NCBI GenBank assembly: GCA_002334915.1
Contig: DDCQ01000051.1
Span: 1,555-7,490, forward strand
Length of the DNA: 5,936 nt
Direction of reading: 5' to 3'
DNA from: Porticoccaceae bacterium UBA2002
GTDB taxonomy: Bacteria; Pseudomonadota; Gammaproteobacteria; Pseudomonadales; Porticoccaceae
The notes beneath the pieces are model-generated. The model was not told the origin of the DNA and made no database searches. It worked only from the letters and a program-made list of their open reading frames with translations. Position numbers and translations under genes: made by a program. This document shows positions 1 through 4,653 of this stretch, one piece after another; within the stretch, counting starts at the first letter, position 1; each line of letters begins with the position of its first letter.

Positions 1-335
1 CGCAGCGTCGCTTGATACTCGGCCGCTGCCTTGCCGTATTTGGCCTGTTCAACGCTCAGCTCTACTGTGTTGCCATCCGCTGAAGTGTTGTAGGGAATGG
101 TATAAACCAGATCGCCCTGACCCATTGAACTTGCAGATTTGATATGCATTGACTGGGTGGTTTTAAGACTGTGGCCAGATTGGGTTTCATTGAGTACGGC
201 CTTAAAATCTAGGTCTCGCGCTTTGAAGTGCGGTGTATCTGAATTGGCGATATTGCGCGCAATAATCTCCATCTGCTGTCCTCGCAAGTCCAGCGCCTGT
301 TGATGAATGCCAAAAGCTGAGTCAAACAATTTCAT
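1..335 (-). CDS. flgB: Flagellar basal-body rod protein FlgB (partial, 3' end outside window)
   Basis: Reverse-strand translation from the ATG at 335-333 begins MKLFDSAFGIHQQALDLRGQ and stays open to the left edge, giving about 111 residues of a family usually near 130-140, so only the C-terminus is missing. Residues about 24-40 carry the rod-family signature NIANSDTPHFKARDLDF (usual form NIANxDTPGYKARDxxF), which is diagnostic of the Flg_bb_rod N-terminal helix. FlgB is the most proximal rod subunit, exported through the flagellar type III gate and polymerised in the periplasm above the MS ring. The gene is divergent from flgA and normally heads a flgBCDE... operon, which would continue beyond position 1. 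A sigma54 promoter lies about 80 nt upstream of the start codon. A modest GGAA purine stretch precedes the ATG. The gene is recognised with high confidence. Confidence 0.95.
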   Translation of the reverse strand, partial: MKLFDSAFGIHQQALDLRGQQMEIIARNIANSDTPHFKARDLDFKAVLNETQSGHSLKTTQSMHIKSASSMGQGDLVYTIPYNTSADGNTVELSVEQAKYGKAAAEYQATL

Positions 336-346
336 ATCAGTTCCGT

Positions 347-373
347 TAAAGTTTTTTAATCATGTGTCGATGT
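347..373 (+). promoter_or_regulatory. Candidate sigma28 (FliA) promoter toward flgA
   Basis: The plus strand has TAAAGTTT at 347-354, identical to the FliA -35 element, then 11 nt, then GTCGATGT at 366-373. The latter matches 5 of 8 positions of the -10 element GCCGATAA. The start would fall near 380 and the transcript would cross the flgB sigma54 promoter before reaching flgA. In Pseudomonas flgA is assigned to an earlier, FleQ/RpoN-dependent class, and no convincing plus-strand sigma54 site was found here. The -35 match is strong and the -10 is imperfect, so this is a candidate only. Confidence 0.35.
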
Positions 374-412
374 TCCCATGTATCGGGAAAACACCGCGAA
401 TACCTCGTTTAA

Positions 413-429
413 TGCAAAACAGGTGCCAA
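413..429 (-). promoter_or_regulatory. Sigma54 (RpoN) promoter for flgB
   Basis: Read on the minus strand, 429 to 413 is TTGGCACCTGTTTTGCA. This matches the RpoN consensus YTGGCACGrNNNTTGCW at nearly every position, with the invariant GG (-24) and GC (-12) at correct spacing. Transcription would start near position 402 and give a flgB leader of about 65-70 nt. It places flgB in the sigma54-dependent rod/hook class, as known for Pseudomonas and Vibrio flgB operons, where an enhancer-binding activator (FleQ/FleR or FlrA/FlrC type) is needed. The activator site itself was not identified. Confidence 0.88.
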
Positions 430-516
430 GTTAGCGGCAACAGCCACTTTTTTATACTAAACCTCAATAAAATCAACGGGTTAAATATTTAGATGGTTTG
501 CTGTTGTAGGCTCAGT

Positions 517-532
517 TGCCGGTTTTCCGGCA
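517..532 (+). repeat. Hairpin in flgA leader
   Basis: TGCCGG (517-522), loop TTTT, CCGGCA (527-532) forms a perfect 6-bp stem, followed by GGGTTTTG. The right arm can instead pair with downstream sequence (CGGCA 528-532 with TGCCG 539-543), so two structures compete. The T-run after the stem is only four bases, too weak for a confident terminator. A leader structure upstream of flgA is the simplest reading, and it argues that this stretch is not coding. Confidence 0.45.
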
Positions 533-536
533 GGGT

Positions 537-560
537 TTTGCCGCTATTATTTGCCGCTAT
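537..560 (+). repeat. 11-bp direct repeat TTTGCCGCTAT x2
   Basis: TTTGCCGCTAT occurs at 537-547 and again at 550-560, a 13-bp period with two bases between copies. A further TTGCCG lies at 516-521 within the upstream hairpin. The second copy ends inside a possible in-frame ATG of flgA at 559. The function is unknown; a tandem regulator site or chance local duplication are both possible. Confidence 0.5.
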
Positions 561-603
561 GTCGGTATTGCGTCACCCCCCCTTTGTGGCCCATACTCGG
601 CCT

Positions 604-1668
604 ATGCATAACTCAATAGTTCTGATTTTTGCCCTGCTGCTGACGTCTTTTACCCAGAGTCAGGCCACACAGCCTTTGCCCGCTAATAAACAGCGTCTGA
701 TTAATCAGGCGCAGTCCTGGGTGTCGCAACAAACTACTGTGGCCACAGAGCAGATTGAAATTGCCGCCATAGATAGAAGACTTCGGGTACCGGATTGTGA
801 CGGGGACTTTGTGGTCAGTTTTCCCTATGCTTCCAGCCAGCAAACAATCAAGGTGCAGTGTCCTGATACGGGCTGGCAGATATTTGTCGGGGTGTCTCTG
901 CACCGCAGTAGTAAGGGTTTTGTGTTTAGCAAAGACATGCAGGTTAATCAGATTGTGACCGTTGCAGACCTCACAGAAAAAACCTTTGATCGAGCGATCA
1001 AAGGTGTGGTCACCAGTGCAGCGGAACTGAATAATCAAAGCCTGGTGCGAGGGGTCGAGGCGGGAGACCTTGTTCTCAAGCGCTACTTGGCTGATACCAC
1101 TTTGGTATACAGGCTAAAGAGGGATATTTTGCAGGGCGAAGCAATCAGACCTGAGGATATTACCAAGATTAGTATGAGCCTGCCGCGCACGGCTGCAGAT
1201 CAGCGCTTTCCGCTGCGGCTGATCAATCAGGCTGTTGCGGCACGGGATCTTTGGGCTGGTGCGATCATTTCTCGGCGCGATCTCAATGTTAAGCATATGG
1301 TGATGATGGCCAAAACCATTGTCACCCGCGGGCAAAAATTATCACCCCAGAATACTGAACTAAAGGCTTATTACGGCAAACTGCCCTCCGATGCTTTGCT
1401 AGAGGCTGCAGATTTAGAGCAGATGGAGGCAATTCACACAGTGAGAGCGGGCCAGCTGCTGCGGTCGTCCGATGTGCGCCTGATGTCGATGATAAATAAG
1501 GGCGATACGGTAATGCTTAATGTGGGTTCCGGTCTGCTAAATATCAGTACCACCATGGTTGCGCTGGAAAATGGCAAGCTCGACCAGCAAATAAGCCTGC
1601 TAAATCCAGAGTCCAATGAGACCGTAAGGGCAGTAGTATCAGGGCCTGGAGAGGCGCGGGGACTTTAG
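604..1668 (+). CDS. flgA: Flagella basal-body P-ring formation protein FlgA, long form
   Basis: FlgA is the periplasmic chaperone for assembly of the P ring (FlgI) around the rod. From the ATG at 604 the product is 354 residues with a hydrophobic leader (SIVLIFALLL) and a likely cleavage after SQA, residues 18-20. The mature protein has an N-terminal domain with two Cys (residues 65 and 86) that could pair. Three successive SAF-like units follow at about 105-167, 168-232 and 233-298, and then the usual beta-rich FlgA tail (NKGDTVML... VVSGPGEARGL). Common FlgA proteins are about 220-240 residues with one SAF unit, so this one is long. The start is uncertain: the reading frame also holds ATGs at 493 and 559, and none of the three has a clear ribosome site. 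I prefer 604 because it gives the best signal peptide and because 493-603 contains leader hairpins and an implausible Cys/Arg-rich peptide. It is divergent from flgB and followed by flgM. Confidence 0.9.
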   Translation: MHNSIVLIFALLLTSFTQSQATQPLPANKQRLINQAQSWVSQQTTVATEQIEIAAIDRRLRVPDCDGDFVVSFPYASSQQTIKVQCPDTGWQIFVGVSLHRSSKGFVFSKDMQVNQIVTVADLTEKTFDRAIKGVVTSAAELNNQSLVRGVEAGDLVLKRYLADTTLVYRLKRDILQGEAIRPEDITKISMSLPRTAADQRFPLRLINQAVAARDLWAGAIISRRDLNVKHMVMMAKTIVTRGQKLSPQNTELKAYYGKLPSDALLEAADLEQMEAIHTVRAGQLLRSSDVRLMSMINKGDTVMLNVGSGLLNISTTMVALENGKLDQQISLLNPESNETVRAVVSGPGEARGL

Positions 1669-1702
1669 AGATGAAAATTATTAAATTATTTGTTTTTTTT
1701 AC

Positions 1703-1729
1703 TATAGAAATTTAAGTTGCTGCCGATAT
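1703..1729 (+). promoter_or_regulatory. Sigma28 (FliA) promoter of flgM
   Basis: TATAGAAA at 1703-1710, exactly 11 nt, then GCCGATAT at 1722-1729 match the FliA pattern TAAAGTTT-N11-GCCGATAA, with 7 of 8 bases in the -10 element. Transcription would begin near 1736, about 40 nt before the flgM start. An A/T-rich tract with a run of eight T at 1693-1700 lies directly upstream and may act as an UP-like element. A late-class promoter for flgM(N) is known in Pseudomonas and enteric bacteria, where it gives feedback control of sigma28 through its own anti-sigma factor. Confidence 0.85.
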
Positions 1730-1763
1730 ACTCAGTGAGGAAAAGTTTTTAGGTGACTTGCCT

Positions 1764-1770
1764 AAAGGAG
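1764..1770 (+). promoter_or_regulatory. Ribosome binding site fixing the flgM start
   Basis: AAAGGAG at 1764-1770 lies 6 nt before the ATG at 1777. It abuts the in-frame ATG at 1771 and is downstream of the ATG at 1753, so 1777 is the start best served. Confidence 0.85.
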
Positions 1771-1776
1771 ATGACA

Positions 1777-2076
1777 ATGACAGATCCAATATCAGGGCTT
1801 AGCCGCAGTCAGGTGCAGTTAAATCCCGGAGCCGATAAGGCTAAAAACAGTAAGGCGGGCGAAGCTGCAGAGGCTGCCGCGCCTAAATCTACTGCGCCAG
1901 TTAATGATGAGTTGATTCTCAGCGATGCTGCAGAAGCCGCTATGGCTAATGCTGAGTTTGATGCAGAGAAAGTTGCCAAAATAAAAGCGGCAATTGAAGC
2001 TGGCAACTACCCTCTGGATGCAAAGCGTATCGCTGAAAGCTTTGCTTCTCTGGAAAGTATGATTGGTGGCAAATAA
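1777..2076 (+). CDS. flgM: Anti-sigma28 factor FlgM
   Basis: The product is 99 residues from the ATG at 1777, which has a strong ribosome site. FlgM holds sigma28 (FliA) inactive until the hook is finished, then leaves the cell through the flagellar export gate, which turns on filament and chemotaxis genes. The first half is Ala/Lys/Pro-rich and looks disordered, as in the family. The second half has the sigma-binding helices, with the recognisable run LILSDAAEAAM, then FDAEKVAKIKAAIEAGNYPL and DAKRIAESFASLE, close to the family pattern (VxLS...fDxekVxxIkxAIxxGxYxxdxxxIAxxLL). Length is normal. In-frame ATGs at 1753 and 1771 are alternatives with poorer spacing. It is driven by its own sigma28 promoter and is followed after 141 nt by flgN. 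Confidence 0.95.
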   Translation: MTDPISGLSRSQVQLNPGADKAKNSKAGEAAEAAAPKSTAPVNDELILSDAAEAAMANAEFDAEKVAKIKAAIEAGNYPLDAKRIAESFASLESMIGGK

Positions 2077-2130
2077 ACTAGCCAGCATGTTTACTCTGGT
2101 CAGCAAATTGCTGACGGCCCGCAACAGTGT

Positions 2131-2157
2131 GGCGCAGCTGGGACTTCCAACTGCGCC
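2131..2157 (+). repeat. Hairpin between flgM and flgN
   Basis: GGCGCAG (2131-2137) and CTGCGCC (2151-2157) form a perfect 7-bp stem. After one C-A mismatch the stem extends inward with TGG/CCA around a GACTT loop. No U-tract follows (TTCCATCC), so it is not an ordinary intrinsic terminator. A smaller inverted repeat, CAGCAA-A-TTGCTG, lies at 2101-2113. The element could stabilise the flgM message or tune flgN expression; this is inference. Confidence 0.55.
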
Positions 2158-2217
2158 TTCCATCCTAGATAATAGTCCGTATTGTTGTTTTAAACGCGAA
2201 TCAAAATATCGGAAACT

Positions 2218-2655
2218 ATGACTAATACTGACGCTGAATATCTCACCCAGACACGCCACAAAGCCCAGGTACTTAAGCAGGTGCTGGAAAAAGAATTTCA
2301 GGCGCTCAAAGATCAGGACCTGACCCATTTTGACAAACTGCAACAGCAGAAGTTAGAGGTTCTTAGCTTTTTAGCCAGCGAAGATTTATTGGAAAGAGTC
2401 AAAATCTACACTCAGGACAGCGATAAAAAAGCCGCCATGGAGAACCTCGCTGCCTGGGATGAAATTATGCTGCTAATAGCTGAGTGCAAAGATATGCACA
2501 GCCGCAACGAAGTATTTATTAGCCGCAAACTGGAAACTATTCGCGGTGCACTGCAGACTATTCAGTCGCCGGACCCGATGAATACCGTGGAGGTCTATGA
2601 CCGCCTTGGCAAAATTCGCCCCAGTAGATCTCGGCAAACCATGGGCGATGCCTGA
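2218..2655 (+). CDS. flgN: Flagellar export chaperone FlgN
   Basis: The product is 145 residues, the usual FlgN size. FlgN is the cytosolic chaperone that keeps the hook-filament junction proteins FlgK and FlgL unfolded and delivers them to the export gate. The sequence is almost all charged helix (about residues 5-118), as expected for the antiparallel helical bundle. It ends with VEVYDRLGKIRP, the conserved FlgN C-terminal YDxxG stretch that lies near the substrate-binding tail. The ATG at 2218 is preceded by CGGAAACT, a modest ribosome site, and a stop at 2191 blocks longer versions. It sits downstream of flgM as in Pseudomonas and Vibrio, and probably shares its sigma28 transcript although 141 nt separate them. 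It converges with the next gene on the other strand. Confidence 0.92.
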   Translation: MTNTDAEYLTQTRHKAQVLKQVLEKEFQALKDQDLTHFDKLQQQKLEVLSFLASEDLLERVKIYTQDSDKKAAMENLAAWDEIMLLIAECKDMHSRNEVFISRKLETIRGALQTIQSPDPMNTVEVYDRLGKIRPSRSRQTMGDA

Positions 2656-2669
2656 CAGCTTTCTGTTAG
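2652..2669. terminator. Small hairpin at the convergent flgN / FlhB-like junction
   Basis: CTGACAG (2652-2658), loop CTTT, CTGTTAG (2663-2669) makes a 7-bp stem with one G-U pair. It begins inside the flgN stop codon and occupies the 18-nt gap between two converging genes. U-runs on either side are poor (TCTACTATTT on the plus side), so termination is possible in both directions but not strongly supported. Confidence 0.35.
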
Positions 2670-2673
2670 TCTA

Positions 2674-2955
2674 CTATTTAGGTTTATATCCCTCTGGCTC
2701 CATTCCTTTAAGCCAGTATGCCCAGGATAAAACCACAGCCACAGCGACATACAAATTTTCTGGAATCTCTTCTTTAATCTCAAGCTGACTTAGCAATGCT
2801 GCTAATTGCGGGTCCTCGGCAATATGAACGCCGCGCTTTTTGGCCTCGGCAATAATTGCCTCGGCCATATCATCCTCTCCCTTGGCACTGAGTATGGGCG
2901 CTGGATTATGCCCGTATTCAAGAGCAATAGCTCTGCGTATAAATTTATAAGTCAT
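2674..2955 (-). CDS. fhlB: FlhB C-terminal-domain paralogue (FhlB/FlhX/YlqH-like)
   Basis: A 93-residue protein matching only the cytoplasmic C-terminal domain of the export gate protein FlhB. FlhB landmarks in order are AIALEY (as in FlhB's AVALxY), then APILSAKGEDDMAEAIIAEA (FlhB: AP.vvAKG...A..I...A), GVHIAEDPQLAALL, and the closing IPENLYVAVAVVLSWAYWL (FlhB: IP...Y.AVA.VLA.VY). The transmembrane part and the autocleaving NPTH motif are absent; the place of NPTH is taken by residues around FIRR. It therefore cannot self-cleave like FlhB. Its start codon overlaps the fliK stop in ATGA (2952-2955), implying translational coupling. Helicobacter FlhX, a similar stand-alone domain, can replace the cleaved C-terminal part of FlhB, so a role in the rod/hook-to-filament switch with FliK is likely but inferred. 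Confidence 0.88.
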   Translation of the reverse strand: MTYKFIRRAIALEYGHNPAPILSAKGEDDMAEAIIAEAKKRGVHIAEDPQLAALLSQLEIKEEIPENLYVAVAVVLSWAYWLKGMEPEGYKPK

Positions 2956-4028
2956 GTGCGAACATCCACCACCTGCCCGGGCCCAGAGAGCGATGAGTCT
3001 ATGCTGGGGCGGCGGGCATCCAGCAGTGTCAGCTTGGATAACTCAAGACCAAAGTCTCTCAAGCGGCGCTTAAGGTCGGCAGATGCAGCGCGGGCTATAT
3101 CTACCGAGCCTGGTCGGTCTGCCCAGAATATCATCTCAATTTTTGAGTTAACTTTAAGGGTGGTTTTTAACCACAGTTCTCCCAGAGAATCTGTCTCTGT
3201 GTGCAGGTTAATTACCCAGTCGGCCTCTCCATCATCAGCATAGTTGGCTTCTCTCTCTATATGCACAGACACCGGGTTGGCATCGAAAAAGGGCAGCACA
3301 AAATGATAGGAGACCTCGCGATTCTGCTGAGCTTGCAGGCCCTCGATCTGGCGACTTTCAATTTCGTCTATAGCGCTGGTCAACTCGGTGATCACGCGAG
3401 TCTGATTGGGTGCTGTGGCCTTTAGAAGGCTGCGTAGAAACTGCTTTATATCTGGCCGCGAAGCTCCCTGCTGCATCAGCATATACTCACCGAATAATCC
3501 AGAACTCAGCAAGCCGCTGCGAACCGCATCCGGAGTTATACGCTGCATGCTGGCGATCAACTGATCTGCACTCTGTCTGGCATTAGCCGCAGCCAGCTGG
3601 TCAATAAAAGGCGCCATGGTTTGCGGCCGGAACAGTTGATTAATGGTCGACGGCTGGACTGGCCTGTAGAGTAAACTGAGAAGTCGCGGGGATGCGCCCA
3701 GAGCTGGGGGTACCGGAATAGCTGCTGATGCAACTTTGACTTCGCCGCCTGTAATAGGTCTTAGAGAGCGCCCGTAGATTGAGCTCTCAACACGGAAATC
3801 TATGCGATCGCCGGGCTTAAAACGCTTGCTACCATCCCAGTCAAGTTCGCGATTGTTAAGCACTAACTTCAGAAGACCTCCACGGTCTTCGATAATGCCA
3901 CGGACGATCTGGTTATCTTTTAGGCCTATGGCTTTGGCCACCTGTTCAGATACGCGAGCAGCCGCAATACCCTCCATTGGAACCGGGGGCGGTCGCGGGC
4001 TTACATTGATCTGCTCTGGGCCTAACAC
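2952..4028 (-). CDS. fliK: Flagellar hook-length control protein FliK
   Basis: A 358-residue protein starting at GTG (4028-4026) with AAGG about 8 nt upstream. The overlapping ATG at 4030 is out of frame and stops at once. FliK is exported during hook growth and, when the hook is long enough, its C-terminal domain contacts FlhB and changes export specificity. The C-terminal core is visible at about residues 240-337: SLGELWLKTTLKVNSKIEMI (279-298), then FWAD, and the helix RAASADLKRRLRDFGLELSK (313-332), fitting the family layout LGxvxvxL...fxA...Lr..L...GL. The N-terminal 100 residues are not typical ruler sequence; they form a compact-looking region with GDRIDFRVESS. The middle (120-235) is helical and Gln/Ala-rich. 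It is somewhat short for FliK. It lies 50 nt after the LysM gene and overlaps the FlhB-like gene by 4 nt. Confidence 0.85.
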   Translation of the reverse strand: MLGPEQINVSPRPPPVPMEGIAAARVSEQVAKAIGLKDNQIVRGIIEDRGGLLKLVLNNRELDWDGSKRFKPGDRIDFRVESSIYGRSLRPITGGEVKVASAAIPVPPALGASPRLLSLLYRPVQPSTINQLFRPQTMAPFIDQLAAANARQSADQLIASMQRITPDAVRSGLLSSGLFGEYMLMQQGASRPDIKQFLRSLLKATAPNQTRVITELTSAIDEIESRQIEGLQAQQNREVSYHFVLPFFDANPVSVHIEREANYADDGEADWVINLHTETDSLGELWLKTTLKVNSKIEMIFWADRPGSVDIARAASADLKRRLRDFGLELSKLTLLDARRPSIDSSLSGPGQVVDVRT

Positions 4029-4078
4029 ATACTCGACCTTGGCGTTATACGGTTGTCTGAGGTGATACTCTGTTCTAT

Positions 4079-4579
4079 TTAGGGAAACTGCACCCAGTCA
4101 TCTCGCTCATCATAATGGGAGGATTTTTTAGTGGATTTTCCAGCTGCATCGGTAAACACTACTTTGTGAATATCGCCAGCGTCGGGCAACTTGAGCTTGC
4201 GGCCAGCAAACATCCAGTTGGGATTATTGCGCTTAAAGGCATGGGGATTGGCCCGCACTATGGCCTGCTGAAGTATTTTTTTGCGCACCGGAACATTGGG
4301 CACGGTGCGCTCAATGATCTGACTCAGGGTATCTCCCAATCGGGTTTTGTAATAACCGTTTTGCGACACCATCATCGGCTGCTCCAAGCCTTCCTGAAGC
4401 GAGCTTATATCCTGCATCAACTGAGCCAGTGCAGCCTCGGCATCGGCAGAATCGGCAAATGCTGCTCCGGCTGTCGCTGTGGCTACCAGACCTGTGGCAA
4501 CTAGCGAGATGAGAGATAGCCAGAAGAGCTTGGCGATAAATGCCCTGACGGCACTCATTGTTTTTGCAAATGATTTCAT
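4079..4579 (-). CDS. Secreted FimV-like LysM domain protein
   Basis: A 166-residue exported protein. Residues 1-42 are a long signal peptide (K/R-rich start, hydrophobic core about 18-30, AFA before the cleavage site at 42/43). A short helical stretch follows (45-67). Residues 76-133 are one LysM-like unit: YYKTRLGDTLSQII, a helical insert, then AIVRANPHAFKRNNPNWMFA and GRKLKLPD. The ANPxAF...N.N...AGxxLxLP pattern is closer to the FimV/HubP N-terminal LysM than to short murein-hydrolase LysM units. LysM modules bind peptidoglycan, so the protein probably sits at the cell wall. AAGGAAATAAAG precedes the ATG at 4579 and supports that start. It lies 74 nt after flgT and 50 nt before fliK on the same strand, so a role at the flagellar base is a reasonable guess; no named flagellar protein was recognised. 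Confidence 0.85.
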   Translation of the reverse strand: MKSFAKTMSAVRAFIAKLFWLSLISLVATGLVATATAGAAFADSADAEAALAQLMQDISSLQEGLEQPMMVSQNGYYKTRLGDTLSQIIERTVPNVPVRKKILQQAIVRANPHAFKRNNPNWMFAGRKLKLPDAGDIHKVVFTDAAGKSTKKSSHYDERDDWVQFP

Positions 4580-4653
4580 CTTTATTTCCTTGCTTACCTT
4601 AATTCATTCTAATCTCTGAGCCAGCTGTAAATCGCGGCAACTCAAAAACCTGG

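Noticed and set aside
422..437. Plus-strand sigma54-like GG-N10-GC toward flgA
   Set aside because: Only the GG and GC dinucleotides fit; the surrounding bases (GGTGCC...TAGC) match the consensus poorly, and the bases are explained by the strong promoter on the other strand.
307..492. 61-codon plus-strand reading frame between flgB and flgA
   Set aside because: It overlaps the flgB coding start on the other strand and the sigma54 promoter, has no ribosome site, and shows no recognisable protein character.
613..1616. Minus-strand reading frames inside flgA
   Set aside because: They are antisense shadows of flgA without ribosome sites or recognisable motifs.
1671..1715. 14-codon mini reading frame (MKIIKLFVFFTIEI) after flgA
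   Set aside because: It is produced by A/T-rich sequence and runs through the -35 element of the flgM promoter; no ribosome site fits.
2191..2217. Sigma28-like TAAA upstream of flgN
   Set aside because: The bases 15 nt downstream (CGGAAACT) do not match GCCGATAA and would place the start inside the coding region.
4580..4653. Separate promoter between flgT and the LysM gene
   Set aside because: A GCCGCGAT on the minus strand recalls a sigma28 -10 but the spacing and -35 do not fit; no sigma54 or convincing sigma70 elements were found, so read-through from flgT is the default.
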